In this document: in pieces, positions 37,752-48,275 of the stretch
Layout: the number at the start of each line of letters is the position of its first letter
Numbering within the stretch: position 1 is the first letter of the stretch
Assembly: GCF_963576675.1 (NCBI RefSeq)
Contig: NC_088913.1
Location: forward strand, 73,655,001-73,719,000
Source: Euphorbia lathyris
Lineage: Eukaryota; Streptophyta; Magnoliopsida; Malpighiales; Euphorbiaceae
Direction: 5' to 3'
DNA: 64,000 bases
Position numbers and translations under genes: made by a program
Notes under the pieces: generated by a model
What the model was told of the DNA's origin: nothing
Databases searched by the model: none
Seen by the model: only the letters and a program-made list of their open reading frames with translations

Positions 37752-38124
37752 TTTAATAAAATTCATTTTATTAAACTGTCAATTTCAATGGTTAAACTCT
37801 ATAACCACTCAATTATAAGAGATTCACCAATAAAAGGGATCCACCAATTAATTAAAGTCTATCATATTATTTTAAAAATCATGAAATATATATATAAATA
37901 GTCAAAAGCTTAATCAACTACTCAATATCTATTGAATGGTTGGTAAGTGCTCAATATATTAAAGGGAGGATTTAATAAATGACTATAATGAGCGGTTCAT
38001 TAATTTATACTCATTGGAGATGCTATGAGATGTAAACTCTTAAATTAATTTTGTTTGAGAGTTTTTTGTCATGAGTAAATGAAGGTTAATAAGAGTAATG
38101 GAAACTTTTTAACGTAAACTAAGT

Positions 38125-39005
38125 TTTTTTTTTGTTACAATGGAGGGGCCAACCCTGAGGAAGCATAAAAAACAGACCGATCCTTAAAGATGGGTCATTC
38201 TAGAAAGCCCAGACCCACAAAAATCAGAAAATAAAATGTCTTGGATGTTTGCAGGAGGCGCAACACACTCGTGAAGGCCTAAACTCAAACTCCCTGCGTA
38301 GTTTGCCATCCAATCAGCTGCCATGTTCCATTCCTGTAAGATATGAACGAGCCGCACCTCCCAATCTTTGTCATATAAATAACGACATGCCATAATAAGC
38401 CAAGAAAAACGATGTCGTTGAACCACCTCATGACTAACAAGCCGAGTTACTACTAAAGAGTCCATTTCGAATACTTTCTTGTGGCAATGCCTAGCCCATG
38501 CGTACTTGAGGCCAAAATATAAATCTCATAGTTCTGTCAGTACTGCCGTGCAAAAACCAAGATTCACCGCCACACTTTCTAACCACTGACTATGCTCATC
38601 ACGTAGGATCCCTCTAGCCGAAGTGAGCTCCAGGTTTCCATTGCTTACACCATCACTATTAAATTTAACTCATTCTGCATCCGGAGGAACCCACCTAACC
38701 AACATCTCTCTAATAGATCGATCACGATACCTTTGTTCTATACGGAACGTCTTGGTAATTTCTCTTGCCTTTGTCAAAGTAAAATCTAGCTCTCCTTTGT
38801 TAAACTTTAATCTTCGTTTCCATCCATTTCTCTCTTCTTCAGTTACCACTTCTACCTCTTGTTTAATGGTCATATTCATTAACCTCCAAAGTGTCAAACA
38901 AAGGTATAGACAAAGATCACAATGGTTACCGTATCCATGGCCCATTCTTGTCGAAAAAGATAGGAGTCTCCGCCGCATAGAAATTGCAGCCATCTCCATC
39001 TTCCC
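38125..39005 (-). pseudogene. LINE-derived RNase H (RVT_3) fragment
   Basis: Read downward from 38999, the frame gives RWVPPDAEWVKFNSDG (first Asp), then an ELTSARGILRDEHSQW block and a TEL motif followed by a stop around 38528 (TGG expected). The frame resumes at 38465 with EMDSLVVTRLV and an ILQEWNMAADWMANYAGS block. This is the RNase H end of plant LINE/RVT_3 proteins. The T-run at 38124-38133 is its poly(A) tail on the other strand. It ends only about 290 bp before the PP1 start codon. Confidence 0.85.
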
Positions 39006-39182
39006 TAATTTTTGACATTTTCCTCTTTTTTATCATTCCCCAATTTATATAAACTATTCTTTACTTTATTATTATTATTTTCCTTCTCTTTCCTACTCTT
39101 TTTCCCGAGAAAATACCATGTCATGCTAAACAAATTTGAATAACATAAAGCCCAGAAACTAACCCAATAACGACTAGAAGAC

Positions 39183-39219
39183 TATATAATCCTCTTTCAC
39201 CATTTTAATTCTAGGGTTT
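39183..39219 (+). promoter_or_regulatory. TATA box and telo-box-like leader motif of the PP1 gene
   Basis: tatataat at 39183-39190 lies 104 bp before the start codon. ctagggttt (reverse aaaccctag, the telo-box core found in leaders of many growth-linked plant genes) follows at 39211-39219. Placement fits a TATA box plus 5' UTR element, but no start site is proved. Confidence 0.5.
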
Positions 39220-39293
39220 CTTTTCCCCTTTTCTTGCTCGGGGGAAACCAGCGCCTTTTCCGAGGTAGAGGAAGAAGAATTGAAGATTATCAG

Positions 39294-42200
39294 ATGGCTA
39301 CACAAGGGCAGACGTTGATGGACCCTGCCGTACTCGATGATATAATTAAACGGCTTACGGAGGTACGATCAGCGAGGCCGGGCAAACAAGTACAACTATC
39401 TGAGGCGGAGATCAAGCAGCTATGTGTATCTTCTCGAGATATTTTCATACAACAGCCTAATTTGCTTGAGCTGGAAGCCCCTATTAAGATTTGTGGTACG
39501 ATATATGTATAACAGCTCCAACATTCTTATGTATCTTGCTTTGTTGTGTCTGGGTTTTGTGGGATGCTTTTTTAGGGTTCTTTTCTGCGAGAAAATATAT
39601 GCTGAATGAGGCTTCGGAGGTGTTTGTGATAGACATAATGGACAGGCCTTTTATGTTCTTGTTTTATTGAAAAGTTTTTAACTTGCATGGTACATTTCTT
39701 GCAAAATGTGTACAAGGATTAGGATTTGAGTCGTGTGTTATGAGTTTGTTTTCTATGATTTTGAAACTTGTATGGACTGTTTGATACACTGTTACATTCC
39801 TCAACAAGTTGGGGGAAAAAATTGAACTTGGAGTTGATACAAATGCTGAACTCCTTGTTCCTAATTAGGCCTTGTTTGGATAGGTGTAGATAAGGTAAGT
39901 TGAGTGAGGTATCATAATGGTCTATAAAATACCTTATTGTGTTTGGATACGAGATAAGGTAAGTGATGTTTTAACAATGTATTTGTAATTACTTTTACAA
40001 CCTTACGGTAAAGTATTTATATTAAACATAGAGTGATGGAAATAAAATAAAAAGTTGAGGGTAATATAGGAAAAGTAAAGTTCTTAACCATGGCTATCCT
40101 CCAAATTGAGGTGTAAGTAAAATCACTCAAATTTTACCATCACTTGCCAATCTCTTTACTTACACCTCAAAACAAACAAACAAGGACATCCATACACTTA
40201 TCTTACTTTAGTGAAGTGGATTTACTATCTTGCCAATATGCTTTGTATTGTATGATATGATATGGATTTTGTTCATGCAAAACTTCTTGTCTGTTTGCTT
40301 TTGAGAATCCAATATAGTTCATTCCTATGTTCGTGTCCATATTGTGTCCATATCCGTTTTCGTTTGAAGGCTATTTTATGAAGGATATGTTTTAGAAATA
40401 ACATTTCCGTTGTTGTGTCCGTTTCCATGAAACAGAGGTTCTTTCTTTGTAACTTGGAGTCTATATCATCTAGGCATGCTATAGTTTTGTTCAATAGATT
40501 GGTATTTTAGGTAATCAAACGGTAGTTTTGACCTTCTGATTGATTTGTTATTTGTGGGGTAAATTACATCCATGGCCACTGAACTGTCATTTTCACATTA
40601 TGGCCACTGAACTTCAAAACGTAACATAAAAGCCACTGAACTTTACACTTCATTGCACCTGTTACCACTATTACAGTTAACCCATTTTTTTTTACCTTTG
40701 ACTTCCTCTTCGACAGATTATCTTCTCTCTCTTCCTATTTTACCCCTCCCTTCTTTCTTCATTCACGGCTTTATCTCTTTCTCTCTCTACCAGGTGTAAT
40801 TTAGTTATTCTCAATGAATCAAAAATCCCAAAGTTTATATTGCCGAGAGTAGCATCAGTATAGATGATGTTGTGGACTAGCTATATTTTGGGAATAAGCC
40901 GGTTTGACATTGCTGTGGCTAAAAGCACTTGTTGTGTGGAAAGTGCTGTGGAAAAAGGTTAATAAGTGTTTGGTAAGTACATGATAAAAAATGGCTTAAT
41001 ACATCCCTAGCCCCCTCATGCTGTCCAAAAACTGCAACTATGAACTTCAAAATGTTACAACTAACCCCCTCAACTTGCTTATTTGGAACAAATAACCCCT
41101 CAAATAACCCTAAACCCAAAAAAATTCAACATAACATTACCTCAGAAATATAAGATGTCCGAAATATCTGTTGCTACATTTAACTAATCTGATGATACAT
41201 TAATAAAAGGGCAAAAAACTCCCAAAATCACAGGTATTAACCTATTTGAGGGCTTATCTTTTCCAAATAAGCAAGTTGAGGGGGTTAGTTGTAACGTTTT
41301 GAAGTTTAGTGTTGCAGTTTTTAGACATCTTGGGGGGTTGGGGATGTATTAAGCCATAAAAAAATTAAAAGTCAACGAAATAAAGAATATATATATTATG
41401 TTATAGTGAAAGTTAGGTCCATTTTTGTAAAAAAAATCTTCATTTTTCAGTTTTAGGTTTTAAATGTTTATTTGTGTAGAGCTGTGAGTGTTATATACCT
41501 GTATCGGTAAATAGATTGAGCTGGAAATTGTTAATGAGGTTTTTGCATGCCTGATAGCATTTATTTCTTAAAAATGATGTTTAATCATAGTTGTTAAAGG
41601 CGAGCCTCACTCAAGGCTCAAGGTAGTGAGCCTTGATTGATGAAAGTGAGGCCCTGTTTTATAGGCTCTCGCCTTGTGCGCCTCGGAGCCTGAATCAAGG
41701 CGCGACTCTGTGTTTTCACTAGGTTTTTTTTTATTACTGTTTTGTAAACAAATGTTTGACTAATCTCAACCACTAATCTAATTTAAATAAGCTTAATCTT
41801 AACCTTTGATTTAAATAAGAATATCAAGACCCAACTAAATATAGAAAGACTAGAGAGATTAAGAGCAGTCATGTAAAGAAGAGTCTCTTCCATTCCACTC
41901 AAACAGAAACTGCTACAGACGCACAGAAGAATATCAAGTGACAATGAATGGTTATTAGTTTAGTAGAATTAGATAGGTACTTAGGTTAAGACGTTAACTG
42001 TATGTTAGTGTCTCTATTAAGTATGAACTTAACTTGATGTTTTTGACATTTATGATTTAGTATTATGTTTTTGTGTGGTCATAAGTGTGTGTTTTTTTTT
42101 TTTTTTTTTGGTTTATGCTTTAACTAGTAAAAGAGTATTTATTTATTTATTTTCTGTGCCTCCTGTTCCTCAGGCGGTGGATCAACGGTAATAGTGGGGA

Positions 42201-43260
42201 TAAGTGTAAAGTTCAGTGGTTTTTATATTACGTTTTGAAGTTCAATGTCCATACCGTGAAAATGGGCAAAGTTCAGTGACCATGGGTGTAATTTACCTGT
42301 TATTTTTTAGTTACGCAGCTTTGGTGGAAATTTATATAATGAGTATATATTTGAATTTTCATTATGATAAATGCCTCTATTTGTTCTTTATTACTTCCTA
42401 AAGATGTAGCCTTTTTTTCTCCAGGTGACATTCATGGGCAATATAGTGATTTATTAAGGCTTTTTGAATATGGAGGCTTTCCTCCTGAATCCAATTATTT
42501 GTTTTTAGGGGATTATGTTGACCGAGGGAAGCAGAGTTTGGAAACAATATGTCTCTTGCTTGCTTATAAGATTAAATATCCAGAAAACTTTTTTCTTTTG
42601 AGAGGGAACCATGAATGTGCTTCCATAAATCGGATATATGGTTTTTATGATGAATGCAAGCGGCGGTTCAATGTTAGGCTCTGGAAATCCTTTACGGAGT
42701 GCTTCAACTGCCTTCCTGTTGCGGCTCTTATAGATGACAAAATTTTGTGCATGCATGGTGGTCTTTCCCCTGATTTGGCACATTTGGACCAAATCACATT
42801 ATTACCCCGCCCAACAGCTATTCCAGATACTGGTTTGCTTTGTGACTTGCTCTGGTCAGATCCTGGTAAAGATGTTAAAGGTTGGGGAATCAATGATAGA
42901 GGAGTTTCATACACATTTGGCCCTGATAAGGTGTCAGAATTCTTAACAAAACATGATTTGGATCTTGTCTGTCGGGCACATCAGGTTATTCCTTTATCTA
43001 AGCTCCTTCTATACGTTTTAGTTTGATTTTTCTCTAATTGGAACTGAATTTTTTTCCCATGTTTGGTCTAGGTTGTGGAAGATGGCTATGAATTCTTTGC
43101 TGATAGGCAACTTGTCACTATTTTTTCAGCTCCTAATTATTGTGGTGAATTTGATAATGCCGGTGCTATGATGAGTGTAGATGGCAATCTGATGTGCTCC
43201 TTTCAGATTTTAAAGCCTGCAGAGAAAAAAGCTAAATATCTGATGCCAAACAAGATGTGA
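39294..43260 (+). CDS. TOPP: Type 1 Ser/Thr protein phosphatase catalytic subunit (TOPP), 3 exons, 316 aa
   Basis: Exons: 39294-39495, 42425-42984, 43072-43260; GT-AG introns; 951 nt in frame. The protein is a near-complete textbook PP1 catalytic subunit. It shows GDIHGQ at 68-73, GDYVDRG at 96-102, GNHE at 128-131, the LCRAHQ-type His near the end of exon 2, and [11 protein letters not shown]. These residues coordinate the two metal ions and the phosphate. PP1 removes phosphate from Ser/Thr of many targets, chosen by regulatory subunits, in nucleus and cytoplasm. The start at [16 protein letters not shown] fits plant TOPPs; an in-frame upstream extension without family likeness was rejected. 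The C-terminus ends soon after the conserved core (KYLMPNKM), without the longer TPPR-type tail of animal PP1. Intron 1 (2.9 kb) is unusually long and filled with MITEs. The exact TOPP number cannot be assigned. Confidence 0.96.
39868..40185. mobile_element. MITE-like element with CCTTGTTTGG ends in PP1 intron 1
   Basis: The left end ggccttgtttggataggtg and right end caaacaaacaagg are inverted. Arms including gataaggtaag and cttaccatc-like sequence pair loosely. No target duplication was read. It looks like the hAT/PIF MITE type common in plant introns. Confidence 0.5.
40557..42297. mobile_element. GGGTAAATTACAC-family MITE in PP1 intron 1, enlarged by insertions
   Basis: The left end gggtaaattacatcc (40557) and right end gggtgtaatttacc (to 42297) match the family copy at 34593-35118, with ccactgaactttacac and gtgtaaagttcagtgg inside the arms. 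An imperfect duplication tgttattt flanks it. The inside holds a further MITE (40993-41355) and a repetitive gcgagcctcac-type stretch near 41600-41700. Confidence 0.8.
40993..41355. mobile_element. 363-bp MITE nested in the larger MITE, near-exact 9-bp TSD
   Basis: The ends ggcttaatacatccc and gggatgtattaagcc are perfect inverted copies. ataaaaaat (40984-40992) and ataaaaaaa (41356-41364) agree at eight of nine bases. Inner arms (aaaaactgcaac, gttgcagttttt) pair too. It is Mutator-type by duplication size. Confidence 0.85.
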
Positions 43261-44311
43261 GGATGGCAGCATGAGTTATACCTAGACTTTATTGAGGTCA
43301 GCTAGATAGATTGCTTTTGTGTTCTGCTGCCTTAACATTCCTGATGATATTGGTGATTGAGTTGTTTGTGGCTTCTAGTTAGTGACATATTCTTGCTGTG
43401 TTTTCTGTTCTTTCAATCTTGTTTGTCTTAATATGGTTGGTAGAACAAATTTCATCTACACAATAGAAGTCATATTCTTTGCATTAATGAATCAAGCGTC
43501 AAAAGTTTACCTTAGGTTTCCTTAGGCATGTGATAGAAGTTCTATTGTATGGATTTTCGTTGCTGCTAATTATACAGAGTGATAACTTGCTTGAACTTCC
43601 CTGTTGCTTTCTGAATCTGCTAAAAAGCCGCCTATTTATTTCTCCTGATAGTGGAGATTAAGCTTTGCTTTCTTTTTGAATTATCCATAGGTACTAAGTT
43701 TGAATGAGCTTAATAGGATCCGCGAGTAACCTGTAGATGAGAGTTAAATGATCATACATAGGCCTGGATTACTCCTTATATAGACATAGCTAGGATCCCT
43801 ATGCATCATGAAAAGTCTCATTGGGGTAGAAATCCTAGCGTCAGAAATGATAAGTTCCGTTGTTATGACAAAGCATATAGTATTTTTTTTTTCTTTTTTG
43901 TGGATTTTCCTGGTGAATAATAATAGAACATGCATTTATCAACTTTCATACTTCTGTTATATGTTTTTTTTTTGTAATTTAGTTGAAAAAGATATTTATC
44001 TCGTCAGTTTTCATCAAGATTGTACATAACTGCATTTCTGTTTCTGCATTTTGTCTTCACTTTATGGCATTTGATGAAAAATTCATGTTAGATTGTATTT
44101 TTGAATTCACTCCAAAATCCTGTCATTTTTTCCCTGACTTTTCTCTGTCATTTACTGACGGGAGAGTTGCTAAGCTTCTCATTTCCTCTGAAGAAAAGTT
44201 TAAAAAAACACAAATGATTTTTTTGCTATCTTAAGAAGTCTGTACTTCAGATCTCCTTTCTATATGTTTTAACTTAAAAATTGATGTGGAAAATGGTATC
44301 CTGGGCAGCAT
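43261..44311. other. 3' region of the PP1 gene, no further gene
   Basis: T-rich plus-strand sequence, as usual for a 3' UTR and downstream spacer. Several short frames occur but none has a recognisable domain. The span 44463-45382 is similar. Confidence 0.5.
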
Positions 44312-44327
44312 GCCTCCTCCAGAACAC

Positions 44328-44446
44328 AACAACAAACAACAACAACAAACAACAACAACAAAGCCTTAGTCCCGAAATGATTCGGGGTCGGCTAACATGA
44401 ACCATCATATAAAACCGTGAAATCAAGTCGTGTCAGACACAAATTC
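44328..44446 (-). mobile_element. 119-bp RTE 3' end with exact 16-bp TSD
   Basis: On the plus strand a (CAACAACAA)-type tail precedes gccttagtcccgaaatgatt, the same RTE 3' end as at 16608-16860 but reversed. The 16-bp target duplication gcctcctccagaacac is exact at 44312-44327 and 44447-44462. It shows a severely 5'-truncated retrotransposition event. Confidence 0.92.
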
Positions 44447-45382
44447 GCCTCCTCCAGAACACGTATGGACAAAATAATAGTGTGTGAATAGAGCTGAACT
44501 TAGGTGCATTTGCTTCCATTTGTTAAATAAGTTGGACGATAATTGCCAAGAGGAAGTTTAATAGATTATTTGCAATGTCGCACCTCTGTATACAAAGAAT
44601 AGCGAGGGTGTGACGGGAACCTGACTAAGGTAAAGAATTTAGGCTCACTTCAAAAAACGTTCACCCTCTCATGAACTTGAACTGCTTGTCATTTAACTGG
44701 TTACCTTTTTCTGATGCGATGTGTTAAATCTATTGATAACATCTCTATCCATCATCTGGGGTCAGAGTTTGTATTATTTTGTCTGCTCAACTTGAATCAT
44801 GTATGTTACCGCTATGTTTCTGATTTAATTTTCAATCTGCATGATTGTGTTTGAGAACACCTTAGTCTTTTGTTATGACTTCACCTATTCTCTGTTTGCC
44901 TCTCAATATTCAAACATTTTTTCCAATTTTGCAGGGTAAGTTGCTGAAATTGAAGATTTCTAATTGTAAGAGGTGAATGAGTGGTATGTTATGCTTATTC
45001 AATTGGGTGAAAATTTCAGAAGTACAGTGCGGAGGCCGTTGCAGGGTTAGTTATTGAAGGCCATATATTTTTTTTCCCTTCACTTTAACCATTTTTAGTG
45101 TCTTTATTTATTTATTTTATGTAGTAGGTGTTACATTGGTGGTAGTGTACATAAATTTGATATGGTAATGAAAATGTATTTTTGGGTTCTGGCACCGAAA
45201 AGGTTGCCTCCTCCCAAAATAGCATTTCCTATTCCTGTGAGACTGAAGTGCTTGTATTGTCTTTTAGGCATATTATATTCTCTTATGTTAAAAGATGGTT
45301 TAGTTTAATCTGTTTGTGGAAGTTATGGTTGAGATGCTGTGTTATCCATAGTTGCATTTGATGCTTTTATTAGTATTAGTAC

Positions 45383-45815
45383 GGCTTAATACATCATTTA
45401 CCCTCTTAACTTAGTCCAAAAAGCTTAACTTCCAAAATATCCCGATAGCTCTTAACTTGCTTGAAATGTAGTCAATTAAATATCCGGTTGCAAAAAAAAT
45501 AAGTTGCATGCGGAAATTGTGTTGCACGTACGTTGAAAGAGTAAAACGACCAAGGTTGAGTATCGGGTTCTAATATCGGAGAGGACAAATTTTACAGTTG
45601 AGCAAGAACTTCCTATTAATATGTTTTAAGTTATTATGTGAATTATGTAATAATATTTCAAGACACGTGCAACACACTTTCCGTATGAATCTTATCTTTT
45701 TTGCTACAGAGTGATTAATTGGTAACATTTTCTTTTTTTGAAGTTGAGAGGGCTATTGTGACATTTTAAAAGTTTAGAGAGCTATTGTGACATTTTAAAA
45801 GTTTACATCATATAA
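45383..45815. mobile_element. Degraded MITE related to 35585-37751
   Basis: The left end ggcttaatacatcatttacc and the inner segments (aataagttgcatgcgg, cgatagctcttaacttgc) match the family. The right arm carries a ~29-bp tandem repeat (gctattgtgacattttaaa twice, 45753-45800) and a worn end near 45815. The target duplication is not legible. Confidence 0.65.
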
Positions 45816-46127
45816 ATGTACTAGGAGTGACTCCCAACGTGAGCTCACAAGGTTTATCTAATTAGGTAATTAGGTTGTCCCTTTGTACCTAGATCTTGGG
45901 GATCTAGTCAACAAGTTTGGCTTTTCCTTCACATAAAGCCCTAAATTCTAATGGGTTTCTTTCGATGTCTTTTTAACTTGATCTTGGTTTAACGCTTTGG
46001 TTAGTGGATCCGCGGTGTTATTCTTTGATCCAACAAAATTAATAGAGATAACACCAATTGAGGTCAATAACCGTATTATGTTGATGATGCATGTGTCGAT
46101 ATTACCGTTGTATATCATGTTATGTGC

Positions 46128-46995
46128 TCAGTTAATCGTTGTTTGATTATCATAATGTATAAAAATTATGGGCATATGTTTTGTCCATATAGGAATATCC
46201 TCCAAGACGTTTCGTAACCACTTAGCTTCTTCTCCGATTTTATCTAATGCTACAAATTGAGACTCCATAGTGAATCTGGTTATAATCGTTTGCCTTAAGA
46301 TTTTCAGGACATTGTTCCTCCTGCTAGAGTAAATACGTATCAATTTGTGCCTTTGAAATCTTTTATATCAGATATCCAACTCACATCAAAGAATCCTTCC
46401 AACGTAGCAGGTACTCTTGTGTTGTACAATCTATAATTACGAGTATACTATAAATACATGAGTATTCTTACAATGACTTTCTATTGGATTTTCCATGGAT
46501 TACTCATGTATCTATTTAAACTGCTAACAGTAAAAAATATACCAGGTCTTGTACAGCTCATGAGTTGTGTATTCCACTTGGTAAATGCTTTCACCTTTAT
46601 TTATTTTTTTGACAAATGTTGGCTAGCGTAGATTGGAGTTTTGGTGATACCAAAATCGGCTCAAGATGAGACTGTTAGCTAAACATTTGATTTAGCCGTC
46701 CAAAATCACATCAGTGACTCCATACCTTTCATATTAAATATAAGTTTTCTTATCATCACTTTCCACAATGAGTATGTCATAAACATATGACAACATAATG
46801 ATATATTCTTCGTTTTTAGCTTTTACATAAATACATTTATCACACTCGTTTATTTGATAGTCATTAGGTATCATGATATGATCTGTAGCTACATAACTTT
46901 CAAGTTGTTCCATGTAGGTCTCTTTATCTAATGAGATTGTTAGGATTCGAACTCTTGACCGTTTAGTCCAAAAGGCTTTGATACCATGTCAATGA
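46128..46995 (-). pseudogene. Ty1/copia remnant (PBS-like site and RNase H end)
   Basis: Minus-strand 46343-46128 reads FTMESQFVALDKIGEEAKWL then a LEDIP block and HYDNQTTI, the C-terminal RNase H part of copia pol. A tRNA-Met type PBS on the same strand is seen at 46975-46990 (tttgataccatgtcaa on the plus strand, adjacent to a cgaactcttgaccg motif). Only fragments remain between; the rest of gag-pol is deleted. Confidence 0.75.
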
Positions 46996-47147
46996 ACCAA
47001 TATAAATATTTATGTATATTTTTTTTATTATAAATATTCATTAAAACTTTTATTTTAAAGACTATAAATTAATTTTTTATTTTAATAAATTAATACGAAT
47101 CGTGATTAAGTATATATTTAATTAGACTTTTTTTTTTATGTAACACA

Positions 47148-47321
47148 ACTATTTAGTCACTTTATTTTGAAAAACACATTGTAATGTTGCTATGTTTTAT
47201 TACTGTTAATCTTTGATCTTTTTGTCTATTTTTTTTAAAATAGACAAAATAATCAAAAGGTTAACATTAATAAAAGATAGAGATCTTATAATGTGTTTAT
47301 CAAAATAGGGAGACTAAACAG
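47148..47321. mobile_element. Hairpin MITE (about 170 bp)
   Basis: tttagtcactttattttga at left pairs with tcaaaatagggagactaaa at right, and the centre (ttgtctatttttt/aaaatagacaa) is a close palindrome. AT-rich; class not determined. Confidence 0.7.
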
Positions 47322-47871
47322 TGTATTAAGTAAAAAGTAGATGACGAATAAATTATGCGATCAGGGCCAAAAATTTAACATTAACGTTTCAAATGAATTG
47401 CTGATTTAGTTATAACATATGAAATTGTGCAAATTTAACCCTAATATTTCTAAGCAAGATCCTTTTTAGCCATGCGCTATCGAAAATTTCAAAAGACTGG
47501 TTTGACTGTTATTTAACTATCAAATCGGACATTCCAACATAAGTTTTTCGATAAATTGAAGCATTTTCGTACATTTTTTGTTGGTTTTTTGTAACTATAT
47601 TAATAACACAGTAAATATTTTAGAAAGTTATGACAAAAAATTTTTTGTGATAAACTTATATGTAGCAGATTTAGTGTTCAATGCACCGTAATAAGTAAAC
47701 GGTAATGCCCTATAAACTTATATGCTTATTATGACCCGTAATAAGTAACTAAATAAAAGAAATTCATTATGTGTTCAATGCACCGTAATGAGATTTCCTT
47801 TTAACTGTAGTATAAAAACAACCTCCTTTAAAAAAACTATTTTTTTAACCAATACCAAATTGAGAATAATT

Positions 47872-47995
47872 TTTAATGCACTTTTATTAAATAAAGAAAG
47901 ATTACATCAACCCACCCCAAACCCATGTGATTCGAACCCATGGCCTCTAGAGTCATAGGCAAGCTCTCAACCAATAGGTTAAGAGCGTCATCACT
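47872..47995 (-). mobile_element. tRNA-derived SINE-like sequence
   Basis: The minus strand reads a box-A-like ttggttgagagc and, 30 bases on, a box-B-like gggttcgaatc, followed by a gatgtaatctttctt tail. This arrangement is a tRNA-head SINE or a tRNA pseudogene. The anticodon arm and acceptor stem do not form a normal tRNA, so a working tRNA gene is unlikely. Confidence 0.6.
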
Positions 47996-48275
47996 TAAGT
48001 ATATCATTACTTTCAATATATTTTAATAACTAGAGCTTGTAAATTAGGAACCTATAATATATTTTATTAGGATCTAATATTTATAAATAGTTTAAATTTT
48101 TTTAAATTAAAATATAAAAGAATAGTTTAATTTGTGACATATAAAAAATAGTGAAATTTAGTAATATGATTTAATTATAATATTATATCTAATTATGGAA
48201 TTATAATTTATAATCTCACATAAAAGCATACTTATTTTCTAAGTTACAAATTATAATTTTTTTTTATAATACAAA

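Larger units (their letters stand above)
35527..38034. mobile_element. Outer Tourist-like element interrupted by two later insertions
   Basis: gagcatctacaaccactc (about 35525-35542) and the inverted tactcattggagatgct (about 38017-38033) resemble Tourist ends and enclose the two elements described next. The TSD is not clear, so this outermost layer is tentative. Confidence 0.5.

Noticed and set aside
39234..39293. In-frame N-terminal extension of PP1
   Set aside because: The 20 extra codons do not start with ATG, are basic and unlike PP1; ATG 39294 gives the usual plant N-terminus.
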